Shown here: positions 36,147-46,901 of the stretch, piece after piece | Layout: the number at the start of each line of letters is the position of its first letter | Numbering within the stretch: position 1 is the first letter of the stretch | NCBI GenBank assembly: GCA_963823435.1 | Contig: CAWGLN010000009.1 | Coordinates: forward strand, 154,487 to 218,486 | DNA from: CAKZML01 sp963823435 | Lineage (GTDB): Bacteria; Pseudomonadota; Gammaproteobacteria; Steroidobacterales; BM003 | Length of the DNA stretch: 64,000 bases | Direction of reading: 5' to 3' | Position numbers and translations under genes: made by a program | Notes under the pieces: generated by a model | What the model was told of the DNA's origin: nothing | Seen by the model: only the letters and a program-made list of their open reading frames with translations | The model's database searches: none

Positions 36147-37304
36147 CTACTGCACCCAGGGTGGCGCAAGCTGCCGCAGACGCTGCAACTGTTCCCCCAG
36201 CATGGCCAGGGCGGTATCGATGTCGTCGGCACAGGTCGAGCGGCCAAGACTGAAACGCAGGGAGGCCTGGGCGGCCTGCTCATCCAGACCCAGGGCCCTG
36301 AGCACGTATGACGGCTCACGGTTGCTACTCGCGCAAGCCGAGCCACTGGACAGGGCGAGACCGGTGAGGCCAAACAAAAGACTTTCACCCTCCACGCCCT
36401 GGAAACTTACGTTCAGGATATTGGGGACGCAATGTTCCTGGGCGCCATTGACACTGACACCACCAATTTCCTGCATACCTGTCCACAGGCGCTGACGCAG
36501 ACCGGCCAGCCTGTCCTGGTCAGCCTGCATACGGACCGCAGCCAGCTCAAAAGCCCTCCCCATCCCGGCGATTTGATGGGTGGCCAGGGTACCTGGGCGC
36601 AAGCCCTGCTCCTGGCCGCCGCCGAACAGCACCGGAAACAGGTTGCAACGTGGCTCACGCCTGACAAACAGTGCGCCTATCCCCTTGGGTCCATAAATCT
36701 TGTGCGCAGAAAAAGACATCAGGTCCACCGGCAACTCGCCCAGGTCGATGGGCAGTTTGCCAGCCGACTGGGCCGCGTCCACGTGAAACAGTACACCCTG
36801 TTCGCGACACAGGGCACCCAGGCCCGCTATGTCCTGGATCAATCCTGTTTCATTATTCACATGCATCAGGGAAACCAGCGTGGTGTCCGGTCTGAGAGCC
36901 TCTCGCAACTGCCCCACGGAAACCCTGCCCTGCTCCGCGGGCGAAAGCCAGGTAAGCTCGAAGCCCTCCTTTTCAAGCGCCTTGCAGGAATCCAGCACCG
37001 CCCGGTGCTCGCTACGGGAGGTAATGATGTGGCGTCCGCGGTGAGCCTGGTGCAAGGCTGCGCCACGAATGGCCATGTTGTCCGCCTCGGTAGCGCCGGA
37101 GGTGAACACAATCTCCTCGCTACCCGCGCCCAGCAAGGCGGCAACCTGCTGTCGGGCATACTCCACCCGGGCACGCGCAGCCAGGCCGGGGCCGTGCAAG
37201 GAGGAAGGGTTGGCAAAATCGCCCTCCTCACCCAGGCACTGGTTCATCAGCTCTATCACCTGCGTATCAACCGGGGTGGTCGCCGCATAGTCGAGGTAGA
37301 TCAT
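36147..37304 (-). CDS. iscS: Cysteine desulfurase IscS
   Basis: A 385-residue PLP enzyme, started at 'MIYLDYAATTPVD'; a longer frame adds nine residues. The PLP Lys lies in 'MSFSAHKIYGPKGIGAL' and the catalytic Cys in 'ALSSGSACASSNREPSYVL'. It supplies sulfur for Fe-S clusters and tRNA thiolation. Upstream is trmJ, with no iscR between them, so the usual IscR control is absent here. Confidence 0.95.
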   Translation of the reverse strand: MIYLDYAATTPVDTQVIELMNQCLGEEGDFANPSSLHGPGLAARARVEYARQQVAALLGAGSEEIVFTSGATEADNMAIRGAALHQAHRGRHIITSRSEHRAVLDSCKALEKEGFELTWLSPAEQGRVSVGQLREALRPDTTLVSLMHVNNETGLIQDIAGLGALCREQGVLFHVDAAQSAGKLPIDLGELPVDLMSFSAHKIYGPKGIGALFVRREPRCNLFPVLFGGGQEQGLRPGTLATHQIAGMGRAFELAAVRMQADQDRLAGLRQRLWTGMQEIGGVSVNGAQEHCVPNILNVSFQGVEGESLLFGLTGLALSSGSACASSNREPSYVLRALGLDEQAAQASLRFSLGRSTCADDIDTALAMLGEQLQRLRQLAPPWVQ

Positions 37305-37333
37305 CTTTTTACCCACTGTCGGTCCGACCACGA

Positions 37334-38092
37334 TCAGGTGTCTCCGTCATTGTCGTCGGGGAGCTGCTGCCAGGTTTGCCTGGGGGAGGTCTGGTAGGCG
37401 CTGAGTATACCCCGCAGGATATTCACCTCCTTCTCATCAAGCCCGGCACGCAGATAAAGCCGCCGCAACCTGGCCATCAGGTGACGCGGGCTCTTTGGGT
37501 TCAGGAAACCGCTTTTCTCGAGCACCTCCTGCATGTGGACAAACAGACGCTCCAGGTCCTCGGCACGGGCCGGCGGCGAATCGGGAAGCTGACGTACCCC
37601 GGTACCGCCAAGCACCGCCATGCGTAATTCGTAGCACAAGATCTGTACCGCCATAGCCAGGTTCAGCGAGCCATACTCCTCCGCTGTAGGTACGTGCACC
37701 ATCGCCTGGCACAAGTGCATTTCCTGGTTACTCAGCCCGGATGCCTCGCGTCCGAACACCAGGGCCACGGCGCCTTCAGTCGGGTTTGCCACCACCTGTT
37801 CCGCTACCTCCCTGGGTGTCTGCAAGGGCCAGGGCAGGCTGCGCAAGCGCGCGCTGGTGCCGACCACCAGGCGGCAGTCAGCCACCGCTTCCTCCAGCGT
37901 ATCCACTACCCGGGCACGCGCCAGCAAGTCATCCGCACCCGATGCCAGGGCGGTGGCTTCTGCGTGTGGGAAATGCTCGGGCGCGACCAGCCAGAGCTGC
38001 TCCAGACCCATCACCTTCATGGCCCGCGCGCTGCTGCCAATATTGCCAGGGTGAGTGGTGCCAACCAATACGATTCGAATTTGTTCAAGCAT
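37334..38092 (-). CDS. trmJ: tRNA (cytidine/uridine-2'-O-)-methyltransferase TrmJ
   Basis: A 252-residue SPOUT enzyme. The knot motifs are 'LVGTTHPGNIGSSARAMKVM', 'VFGREASGLSN' and 'SLNLAMAVQILCYELR'. It methylates position 32 of several tRNAs. It is divergent from suhB and upstream of iscS, as in many gammaproteobacteria. Confidence 0.95.
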   Translation of the reverse strand: MLEQIRIVLVGTTHPGNIGSSARAMKVMGLEQLWLVAPEHFPHAEATALASGADDLLARARVVDTLEEAVADCRLVVGTSARLRSLPWPLQTPREVAEQVVANPTEGAVALVFGREASGLSNQEMHLCQAMVHVPTAEEYGSLNLAMAVQILCYELRMAVLGGTGVRQLPDSPPARAEDLERLFVHMQEVLEKSGFLNPKSPRHLMARLRRLYLRAGLDEKEVNILRGILSAYQTSPRQTWQQLPDDNDGDT

Positions 38093-38258
38093 CAGCTACG
38101 CCCATTGCTCCCGGAAGCCCGTCGTGGCTGGCAATTCTCCCGCCTTTTGACGGTCGCATGCAAAGACTTGCTCCCACCACGGACACAATTTGCTAAACTT
38201 CGGGCCCAACGGCAGGGCCTTACCCCTGCAACGCTGTTTTCCAAAGAGGGATTCCAAG

Positions 38259-39059
38259 ATGCAGGGGCACCTGACTATAGCCGTGCGAGCGGCACGTCGC
38301 GCTGGCGACTTGATTGTTCGCAGCATGAAGAGCAACCGCCCGGTGGATGTCGTTTCCAAGGATTGGAACGAACTGGTCACCGAGATAGACATGCGCGCCG
38401 AGGAGGATATCAAGGAAACCATACGTCGCAGCTTTCCAGACCACGCCTTTCTTGCAGAGGAATCCGGGCAAAGCGGCGACAGCGATTTCGTCTGGATTAT
38501 TGATCCCCTGGACGGCACCACCAACTTCATACACAAATTTCCGATTTTCGCAGTGTCCATTGCTCTGCAGGTACGTGGTCAACTGGAAGTGGGCGTAATT
38601 TACGACCCAATGCGCCAGGAATTATTCACCGCGGCGCGTGGGGCGGGTGCCCACCTCGACGATCGCCGGATTCGGGTCAGTGGAACTACCCAGCTCAAGG
38701 ATACGCTGATCGGTACGGGATTCCCCTACCGTGAGAACGTCAAGCACATGGACGCCTACCTGGCCATGCTCAAGACGGTAACGGAAAACGTGTCAGGCGT
38801 TCGCCGCCCGGGCGCCGCTGCGCTGGACCTCGCCTATGTCGCCGCGGGTCGATTTGACGGATTCTGGGAACTGGGTCTGAAGCCCTGGGATATCGCCGCC
38901 GGCGCCCTGCTTATACAGGAGGCCGGCGGGATCATCAGTTCGGTCCGTGGCGACTCACATTACATGGAAAGCGGCAACGTGATTGCCGGCTCACCCAAAA
39001 TCCACCAGGCCCTGTCGGCGCTGCTGGACCCTCTGCTACCCGTGTCTCTGAAGCGCTAG
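38259..39059 (+). CDS. suhB: Inositol-1-monophosphatase SuhB
   Basis: A 266-residue enzyme started at 38259, which follows 'aaagaggga'; the in-frame start 69 bp upstream lacks support. Metal-binding motifs are 'WIIDPLDGTTNFIHKFP' and 'WDIAAGALLIQEAGG', with the first metal Glu in 'FLAEESG'. Besides hydrolysing inositol phosphate, SuhB is known as an rRNA antitermination factor in E. coli. Confidence 0.95.
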   Translation: MQGHLTIAVRAARRAGDLIVRSMKSNRPVDVVSKDWNELVTEIDMRAEEDIKETIRRSFPDHAFLAEESGQSGDSDFVWIIDPLDGTTNFIHKFPIFAVSIALQVRGQLEVGVIYDPMRQELFTAARGAGAHLDDRRIRVSGTTQLKDTLIGTGFPYRENVKHMDAYLAMLKTVTENVSGVRRPGAAALDLAYVAAGRFDGFWELGLKPWDIAAGALLIQEAGGIISSVRGDSHYMESGNVIAGSPKIHQALSALLDPLLPVSLKR

Positions 39060-39072
39060 GCCTCAGCTTATC

Positions 39073-40002
39073 TCAGGGCATATCGTCGACCAGGTCTTCC
39101 TTCTTCGGTGGCATCAGGTCGATCAGGGTCAGATTCAGTTCCAGGGCCAGGGCGCTGGCCACGTAGATGGATGAATAAGTACCCACGAAAATACCGACCA
39201 GCAAGGCGACCGAGAACGAGTGGATTGCCTGGCCACCCAGGAAAAACAGGGCAAACAGGACCAGCAGGGTTGTGCCGGAGGTCATCAATGTTCGCGCCAA
39301 CGTCTGGTTCAATGACACGTTCATGATTGTTTCCGGCTCGCCATTACGGATGCTACGGAAATTCTCGCGAATGCGGTCAAACACCACGATGGTGTCGTTC
39401 AGTGAGTAACCGATCACCGCCAGCACGGCGGCCAGGACCGACAGGTCAAACGCCATCTGGGTCGCCGCGAAAAACCCCAGGGTAACAATCACATCATGTA
39501 TCAGCGCGGCCACTGCGCCGACCGAGAGCTTCCACTGGAAGCGGGCCGCCACGTAAGCCAGGATCATCAGCAGCGCGAACAACATGGCCAGGCCACCCTG
39601 CTCGGCCAGTTCCTCACCCACCTGGGGTCCGACGAATTCCACCCGGTGCAGCAGCACCTCCGGATCGGCCTGGCTGAGGATCGACATGATGTGTTCGCCC
39701 ACCTGGGCATTGGTGCCGGATCCCTCCGGCATAAGCCGAATCAACACGTCTTTGGAGGTGCCAAAATTCTGCACCTGGGCGCCTTCGATACCCGCCGAGG
39801 ACAATTGACTACGCAGAGCAGGCAGGTCCGCAGCTTGCGGATAACCGATTTCCAGCAACACACCGCCGGTGAAGTCGATACCGAAATTCAGACCGCGGGT
39901 CGCGATGGTGCTTAGCGAAAGAAGAATAAGCAGACCGGACAGCACGAATGCCGCCCTGCGCTTGCTCATGAAGTTGATGTGGGTTTCTTTAATAATTTCC
40001 AT
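39073..40002 (-). CDS. secF: Protein translocase subunit SecF
   Basis: A 309-residue membrane protein with six predicted helices. It has 'GLNFGIDFTGGVLLEI' after helix 1 and the family signature 'AVIGYSLNDTIVVFDRIREN'. With SecD it drives late steps of protein export using the proton gradient. It ends the queA-tgt-yajC-secD-secF operon and converges with suhB. Confidence 0.96.
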   Translation of the reverse strand: MEIIKETHINFMSKRRAAFVLSGLLILLSLSTIATRGLNFGIDFTGGVLLEIGYPQAADLPALRSQLSSAGIEGAQVQNFGTSKDVLIRLMPEGSGTNAQVGEHIMSILSQADPEVLLHRVEFVGPQVGEELAEQGGLAMLFALLMILAYVAARFQWKLSVGAVAALIHDVIVTLGFFAATQMAFDLSVLAAVLAVIGYSLNDTIVVFDRIRENFRSIRNGEPETIMNVSLNQTLARTLMTSGTTLLVLFALFFLGGQAIHSFSVALLVGIFVGTYSSIYVASALALELNLTLIDLMPPKKEDLVDDMP

Positions 40003-40017
40003 GACATTCCCCGCCGG

Positions 40018-41866
40018 CTAGATTGCCAGGCTCTTGACCTTGCGGTTGCCGTAAACCAGGTTCACCACTGCCCGTGTACCCACGATGGCGGTAAACATCG
40101 AAGTAATAATGCCCAGGGACAAGGTAATCGCGAAGCCCTTGATCGGGCCGGTACCGAAAGCAAACAACACCACAGCGGCAATCAGGGTGGTGACGTTGGC
40201 ATCAGCAATCGAGGAGAAAGCCTTGTCATAGCCGGCATGTATCGCCGCCTGGGGCGTATTGCCGCCGCGTAGCTCCTCGCGTATTCGCTCGAAGATCAGC
40301 ACGTTGGCGTCCACCGCCATACCCACCGTGAGCACGATACCGGCGATACCCGGCAGGGTCAGGGAGGCCTGTAGCAGGGACAGCAAGGCCACCAGCAGAA
40401 TCACGTTGGTCATCAGCGCCAGGTTGGCCACCAGGCCGAATACCTTGTAGTACACCGCCATGAACAACACCACTACCAGGAAACCCACGGCCACGGCCAA
40501 AAATCCCTGGTCGATATTCGCCTGTCCCAGGCTGGGGCCTATGGTGCGTTCTTCCACGATGTAAATCGGCGCCGCCAGTGAACCGGCGCGCAACAACAGG
40601 GCCAGGTCACGGGACTCAAAGGGGGTCAGACCCTCGATCTGGAAATTGGAGGAAAACACACCGCGAATGGTGGCGGTATTGATCACCGTCTGCTCGGTGG
40701 TATCCACATCCACCAGCTCGCCATCGCGTTCAACTGTTTGACGTTTTTTCTCGATAAACACGACGGCCATCGGCTTGTCGAGATTGCGCTTGGTGGTCTC
40801 CAGCATCTTGCGGGCGCCCTTGGCGTCCAGCCGCACATGCACTACCGCGGAACCCTCGGAGAATCCCGAGGACGCGTCGGTCAATTGATCACCGGTGACG
40901 ATCACATCACGGCTCAACAGTATCGGTTGGCCCTGGCGATTTTCCAGCAGGATGGCGTTCAGGGGTACCCGCCCGGTGCGCTTGGCCTGATAGGCGTCGC
41001 CCTCCTGGTCAACCAGTCTGAACTCGAGCGTTGCCGTGGCGCCCAGCACTTTCTTGGCGCGGGTTGAATCCTGCACGCCCGGTAACTGGACCACGATCCG
41101 ATCCAGACCCTGGCGCTGAACCACCGGTTCGGCAACGCCTATCTCGTTCACACGATTACGCAGGGTGGTGACATTCTGCTCGATCGCAAAATCCTGGCGC
41201 TGCCTGATCTGCTGGTCGGTCATACTGACCGTGAGCACGACATCCTCTCCGTCTACACCTTCCAGCACTTCCAATAGCGGATCTGCCTCGCTGATCAGTT
41301 CACGGGCTGCGTCGGCGTCAGCCTGGTCACGCAACACCACCTCCACTGTGCCATTTTGCTCGCGCACCCGTACGTAGCGGATATCTTCACCGCGCAGCAT
41401 GGCCTTGAAATCGGACTCGTAACGCTGCAGGGTCTGCGTTACCGCACCCTTGATATCCACTTCATACAGGAAATGCACACCACCACGCAGATCCAGGCCC
41501 AGGCTCATGGGCCGAAGACCAATGGCGCGTAACCAGGCCGGTGTCCTTGGCGCCATGGTCAAGGCAGTGGCATAGGTGCTGCCCAGTTCTGCCTTGATCA
41601 GGTCATGGGCCTGGAGTTGGGTCTCTACCCCCTCGAAACGCACCTGCACCCGGCCGTCCTCGGTCAAATACGCCGCGGTTAACGAGATTCTCACGCTGCA
41701 GCAATTCCCGCACCCGTGTCACGGTGCTCTCGGCTACCGGCTGGTAATCGTCGCGTGCTATCTGGATCGAAGGATCTTCACCAAAAAGATTCGGCAGAGC
41801 CAGCAATCCGCCCACGGCGACCACCAGCACTACCATCAGGTTTTTCCACCAGGGATAGTGATTCAT
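40018..41866 (-). pseudogene. secD: Protein translocase subunit SecD, one frameshift
   Basis: The N-terminus, 'MNHYPWWKNLMVVLVVAVGG' from 41866, is in one frame. The remaining 550 residues, from 'SLTAAYLTEDGRVQVRF' on, are in another. The switch lies near 41690, inside 'LLQRE'. Later motifs include 'GLDLRGGVHFLYEVD' and 'LTVGMAVDANVLIFERIREE'. The total of about 616 residues matches SecD (615). Since secF, yajC and tgt are intact and SecD is needed for efficient export, a single-base sequence error is the likely cause. Confidence 0.92.
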
Positions 41867-41889
41867 TATTTTGTTTCCGGAACGAGGTG

Positions 41890-42219
41890 TTAGTCGGCCT
41901 TGTAGGAGCCCTTGGGAACTGACTGGCTGACGGTGCCGCGAGCCACGCTCACTTCCGTACCCTTGGCGATCTCAATCCGCAGCCATTGCTCGTCAACCTT
42001 GGTGATCTTGCCAAGGATGCCGCCGGCAGTGACCACCTCGTCACCCGTGGTCAGGGCCTGGACCATATTGCGATGCTCCTTGGCTCTTTTCTGCTGGGGA
42101 CGGATCAGGAGAAAATAAAACACCACAAAAATCAATACGATAGGAAGAAGTCCGCTCAACATATCAGGCTGAGCCGCAGCGGCCGGGGCAGCCCAGGCGC
42201 TAGAAATAAGCATATCCAT
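41890..42219 (-). CDS. yajC: Preprotein translocase subunit YajC
   Basis: A 109-residue protein with one transmembrane helix ('GLLPIVLIFVVFYFLLIRPQ') followed directly by the conserved 'QQKRAKEHRNMVQAL' and 'GDEVVTAGGILGKI'. It forms part of the SecDF-YajC complex. It lies 23 bp upstream of secD. Confidence 0.96.
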   Translation of the reverse strand: MDMLISSAWAAPAAAAQPDMLSGLLPIVLIFVVFYFLLIRPQQKRAKEHRNMVQALTTGDEVVTAGGILGKITKVDEQWLRIEIAKGTEVSVARGTVSQSVPKGSYKAD

Positions 42220-42291
42220 TTAGTGTTCCTCGGTATTTTCGCCAGCGCGGTCGAAAGCCAGGGGTCTTCGGCCGCTCAAAACAGCGGGCTA

Positions 42292-43407
42292 TTATGCCAC
42301 AGCCGGCACGTTTTTCCCTCGCAAGGCATAAAACTCCTGCACAAAGTCCTGCAGACACCCCGCAGCGATGGCCTGGCGCAAGCCCTGCATCAGGTGCTGG
42401 TAGTAGAACAGGTTGTGAATAGTATTCAGTCGGGACCCAAGCATCTCGTTACACTTGTCCAGGTGCTTGAGGTAGGCCCGGCTGTAGTTCTTGCAGGTGT
42501 AGCACTGACAATCCCTGTCCAGTGGGCCGGTGTCCATCTTGTACTCGGCATTGCGCAGACGGACGGTTCCGGCAGAGGTAAACAAGTGCGAATTACGGGC
42601 GTTGCGCGTGGGCATCACGCAATCAAACATATCCACCCCGCGTCGCACGGCCTCCACAATATCCTCGGGCGTGCCCACACCCATCAGGTAACGCGGACGA
42701 TCCACCGGCATGACGGGGGTCAATTCATCCAGCACCATGAGACGCTCTTCCTCGGTCTCTCCCACCGACAACCCGCCGATAGCGTAACCATCAAAGCCTA
42801 TCTCCTGAAGCGCATCCAGGGATTGCCGGCGCAATTCCGGGTACATGCCTCCCTGGACGATACCGAACAGGGCTGAGGCATGCTCGCCATGGGCATCCTT
42901 GCAGCGTCTTGCCCAACGCATGGATAACTGCATGGAGTGATCGGCCTGCTCCTGCGTGGCCGGGTAGGGAGTGCACTCGTCAAAAGCCATGATGATGTCG
43001 GCACCCAGTTCCTGCTGCACCCGCATGGATTCCTCAGGGCTCAGGAACACCGGGGAGCCATCGACCGGTGAGCGAAAGCGCACACCCTCCTCGGAGATCT
43101 TGCGCATCTGGGCCAGGCTCCAGACCTGGAACCCACCCGAATCTGTCAGGATAGGCCGGTCCCAGTGCATGAAGTCATGCAAATCTCCATGGGCCCTGAT
43201 TATCTCCGTGCCCGGACGCAACATCAGGTGGAAGGTGTTGCCGAGGATAATCTGCGCGCCCAGGCCCACCAGTTCCTCCGGGCTCATGGCCTTGACCGTG
43301 CCATAGGTACCCACCGGCATGAAGGCCGGCGTATCCACCAGGCCGCGAGCAAACTGTAATTGACCGGTGCGCGCCCGCCCGTCCGTGCTATTGAGGCTGA
43401 ATTTCAC
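42292..43407 (-). CDS. tgt: tRNA-guanine transglycosylase
   Basis: About 371 residues from a GTG start at 43407 that overlaps the queA stop (GTGA) and follows a 'gagga' site. A 14-residue N-terminal extension to 43449 is out of line with the family. Active-site regions include 'ILTDSGGFQVWSLAQMRKI', 'AFDECTPYPAT', 'GYAIGGLSVGE' and the zinc site 'CQCYTCKNYSRAYLKHL'. It inserts preQ1 at position 34 of GUN tRNAs in queuosine synthesis. Confidence 0.96.
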   Translation of the reverse strand: MKFSLNSTDGRARTGQLQFARGLVDTPAFMPVGTYGTVKAMSPEELVGLGAQIILGNTFHLMLRPGTEIIRAHGDLHDFMHWDRPILTDSGGFQVWSLAQMRKISEEGVRFRSPVDGSPVFLSPEESMRVQQELGADIIMAFDECTPYPATQEQADHSMQLSMRWARRCKDAHGEHASALFGIVQGGMYPELRRQSLDALQEIGFDGYAIGGLSVGETEEERLMVLDELTPVMPVDRPRYLMGVGTPEDIVEAVRRGVDMFDCVMPTRNARNSHLFTSAGTVRLRNAEYKMDTGPLDRDCQCYTCKNYSRAYLKHLDKCNEMLGSRLNTIHNLFYYQHLMQGLRQAIAAGCLQDFVQEFYALRGKNVPAVA

Positions 43408-44447
43408 GGTGTTTCCTCGGGTGCCCTGGCGTGGGCGGGAGCCAGCCACATGGCGTCACCGTAACTGAAAAAGCGATATTCACGTTCCACTGCATCGCGG
43501 TAGGCGGCCAGTATGCGTTCACGACCAGCGAACGCGCTGACCAGCATCAGCAGGGTGGACTCGGGCAGGTGAAAATTGGTTATCAATCGATCCACTACCC
43601 GAAACCGGTAACCGGGATAGATAAATATGTTGGTGTCACCCTGGAAGGGGGCGAGCCCGCCAGATGCTGCCGCGGATTCCAGCGCACGCACCGCCGTAGT
43701 ACCCACGGCGATGACACGTCCTCCCCGTGACCGTGTTCGCCGTACAGCCTCCACTACCTGTGGTGTCACTTCCACCTGTTCGCTGTGCATGGTGTGTTCT
43801 TCAATGTCGTCCACGCGTACTGGCAGAAAGGTCCCGGCACCTACATGCAGGGTCACAAAAACGCGCTCCACACCCATCGCATCCAGTTTTTCCAGCAGAG
43901 GTGTGTCGAAATGCAGTCCCGCGGTGGGTGCCGCAATCGCCCCTGGTTCCCGCGCGTAAATGGTCTGGTAGCGCTCCCGATCCTCTGCGCCATCTTCTCG
44001 CCGGATATAGGGCGGCAGAGGCATATGACCATGTTTTTCCATCAGCTCGGCCACGGGCTGCTCGAAGGCCAGGCGGAACAGCTTGTCCTGCCGATCCTGC
44101 ATGACCGCCCCCACACCATGAAACTCCAGGCGACTGCCCGGAAGCGGCGACTTGCTGGAACGCAAATGGGCCAGGACCGTATGAGAATCCAGCACCCGCT
44201 CTACCAGGCATTCCACCTTCCCACCCGACACCTTGTTACCCAGCAGGCGGGCCGGAATCACGCGCGTGTCGTTGAACACCATCAGGTCGCCCGGCAGACA
44301 CAGATCGCACAGTCGCTCGAACATGCTGTCCCTGGCCGGCTTGCCCTCCGACCCCAGCACCATCAACCGGCTCTGGCTGCGCCCTGGCAATGGCGCCTGG
44401 GCAATCAGTCTCTCGGGCAGCTCAAATGTGAAATCACGTCGTTTCAT
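43404..44447 (-). CDS. queA: S-adenosylmethionine:tRNA ribosyltransferase-isomerase
   Basis: A 347-residue enzyme of the queuosine pathway, acting directly after Tgt. Signatures are 'FELPERLIAQAPLPGRSQSR', 'GDLMVFNDTRVIPARL', 'APTAGLHFD' and 'TNFHLPESTLLMLVSAF'. It overlaps tgt by 4 bp. Confidence 0.96.
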   Translation of the reverse strand: MKRRDFTFELPERLIAQAPLPGRSQSRLMVLGSEGKPARDSMFERLCDLCLPGDLMVFNDTRVIPARLLGNKVSGGKVECLVERVLDSHTVLAHLRSSKSPLPGSRLEFHGVGAVMQDRQDKLFRLAFEQPVAELMEKHGHMPLPPYIRREDGAEDRERYQTIYAREPGAIAAPTAGLHFDTPLLEKLDAMGVERVFVTLHVGAGTFLPVRVDDIEEHTMHSEQVEVTPQVVEAVRRTRSRGGRVIAVGTTAVRALESAAASGGLAPFQGDTNIFIYPGYRFRVVDRLITNFHLPESTLLMLVSAFAGRERILAAYRDAVEREYRFFSYGDAMWLAPAHARAPEETP

Positions 44448-44715
44448 GGCGGCGAATATTACCAGAGCTTGCCCACCGCGGGTGCGGTCACTGAGTTGGC
44501 CCAGATGATTCGCCGGAAACTGCCTCGATCTGAGTCAATATTTTCTTATTTTCCTGTATTTTGTTCAATTTGCATCGATCTTCGCCGATTTTCACTTATC
44601 AGAATCTGGATTGACGTCAGTGGGGTCACGGCACAAACGTCACCGTTGCCCGGGGCACCTGCAGTGCACAGGTACGCCACCAAGATCCTGCAGTGGCCGC
44701 CAGGCGGACCGGCAT

Positions 44716-46768
44716 CTAGTCAGCAAATGTAAACTGCGCCTTAAGCCAAAGCGTTCGTCCGGGTTCGTTAACCCGGGTTGTCTGGTCAAAACCCGGAACC
44801 AACGCCCCGGATCGGCTAATGAATTCCGCATAGGTGCGATCAAACAAATTATCGACTCCCGCGGTTACCAGCACTGCCTTGGAGGGCTGCCATCCTGCGT
44901 TGATTGAAAATATGCTGACTCCGCTGGTGGCAGAAATATCCTGGCCCACGATGTTGCCCTTGTGCGGATCGACGCGATCCTGGCTGTCGATGCCACGCCA
45001 AAGCAGACCGCCTGACCAGCGGGAGTTGTCAAAATAAATACCCAGCCTGGCTTCCAGGGGCGGCAACTGCGGCAGGGTTCGTTGATCCGTGTCATTGGCG
45101 CCCCGCACGGAGGCCAGGGTTAACTCCGAGCGCCAGTGGTCGCTCAAGGCGTAGGTGGCATCCATTTCAAGACCCCAGGAACGGGCATCGATGTTGCGTG
45201 CAATTGTGGTCGTTCGGGTACCCATGTCTCCGACGGGCTTCTCGAAAGCGGACTGGATCAAAATGAAATCGTCGATCTCATTGTAAAAGGTGGAAACGCT
45301 CCCATACAGGCGACCCTTTTTGTAAATCAGACCGATATCCAGCTGAGTGGTCTTCTCTGACTCAATCGTGAAAGCACTGACGGAATCCGCTGTCTCCTTG
45401 GAGATCAACTCCCAGTAATCCGGGAACCGTTCGTTGTAGCCCAGGCCTGCATAGACCTGGGATGACATGTTATTCGATCGCTTTCTCATACCGCAGAAAT
45501 CCGCTTTGCAGCGTTTCCTTGCGCACCTCTCCGAAGGTCGGATTGGGCAGGCGCATCATCATGTTTATCGGCACCACTTCCCGCAGATCGCTCGCTTCCC
45601 AGGCATCTACCCTGATGCCGCCAACCACGGTCTGATCCTGGTCGGCGCTCCATTCAAACTCTGCGAATGGACCTGCCTGGGTAAATTCGGCGTCACGCAC
45701 CCGCGCCATGTCCTGATACGGCATCACAAACTGATTCATGCTCATGCGGGCGGTATGAATGTTTTCCTGCAGGTCTATTCCGATGACCAGGTCCGTTGCA
45801 ACACCCGGCTTCAAACCCAGGGCCAGGCGGGCGCCGGTGGTCTCCCGGTCGGGATTCATTGCTTGCGCTGTGGCACCCTCAGCCAACTCGCGCAGGCTGT
45901 AATTGTCCATCACATGATCGACGTAATTGTAGTAGACCTGGAAATCAATCGATTGCAGCACAGGACCCAGGTTTATGCGGGAGAACTTGAGGCCATAATT
46001 GTCCCGGGCGAATTTTGATCCATCCACTCCCCGGTCTGCGTAGGCAGCCTCGCCATCACTGCGTGAACCGGACAACTCTACGCGGGTGTTCTCGCCAGGT
46101 GTCCAGGCGCCGGTGATCTGGGTACTCCACCGGTGATAGGCGGAATGCACGCTGACCCCGTCACCGTCCTCATAGTCATCCTGTTCCGCGTTAGTCGCCG
46201 AGCCCTGCAATGCAAAGGTAGCGCTATTGACCGAGGCATCCACCACCTCGCCATGCCTGCCGAAACTTCCTCCCAGCGCGCTGGCAAACAGGTTCCAGCC
46301 AGGTTCAATTTCCACTGGCCGCTCGTGCTCGAACAATACAATGCCGGCAGAAAGACCGGGGCCATGCTGTACGGACTGGGGACCTTTAATGACCTGGATG
46401 GAATCAAATGCTTCGGGATAGATGTAGGCAGTGGGAGGATCCATACGGTTGCTGCAGCCGCCCAGAATGGCCTCCCCATCCACCAAGACAGAAAGACGTG
46501 ATCCTGCCATGCCTCTGAAGACCGGGTCGCCGCCGGTACCGCCTTTACGGATAACCGAGAAACCCGGAATGGTTTTCAGGTAATCGGCGCCATCCTGGGC
46601 CGGCAGGGGTTGCCGCGGTGCCTTGGGGTCCGTTACCACCTTCAACGGCGCATCAGTACGCACCGCGGTAATGACGATTTCCTCAATCGGGTCGTCCGTC
46701 TCGACGGCCGCGGCCGATTGCACCAACAAGGCCACGATTCCTGTCCATAGAATTTTCATGGGAAGCAT
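44716..46768 (-). pseudogene. TonB-dependent copper-type receptor, one frameshift
   Basis: The two frames join near 45478 into about 683 residues. A signal peptide precedes the plug domain. The plug contains 'IPGFSVIRKGGTGGDPVFRG', 'GGCSNRMDPPTAYIYPEAFD' and 'VIKGPQSVQHGPG', the signature of the NosA/OprC copper receptor group. The barrel ends 'GRTLWLKAQFTFAD'. The break falls between 'RYEKAIE' and 'NNMSSQVYAGLGYNERFPDY' and looks like a one-base indel. The role would be high-affinity copper or other metal uptake across the outer membrane. Confidence 0.82.
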
Positions 46769-46797
46769 CCTTTCTATCCCGCCAAGCCGACTGACTC

Positions 46798-46848
46798 AGC
46801 CCTATCCTTAGGGCTGCTTAATATTTACCACTATCACCCAGGTGATTT
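46798..46848. promoter_or_regulatory. Two perfect dyads upstream of the copper-type receptor
   Basis: CAGCCCTA-tcct-TAGGGCTG (46798-46817) and ATCACC-ca-GGTGAT (46835-46848) lie 30-80 bp upstream of the receptor start. Neither is followed by a T-run, so they look more like operators than terminators. I do not recognise the regulator; the first dyad could also form an mRNA hairpin in the leader. Confidence 0.4.
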
Positions 46849-46901
46849 CAACCAGGGTTCAGCTGTGCCCCGGGTACGGACCGGGGACACACAACAGCAA
46901 G

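Noticed and set aside
44448..44715. AT-rich stretch between queA and the copper-type receptor
   Set aside because: I looked for a CRISPR-like or operator repeat because of repeated 'tcgatct' and 'attttc' words, but spacing and sequence are irregular. Probably only the queA promoter region.
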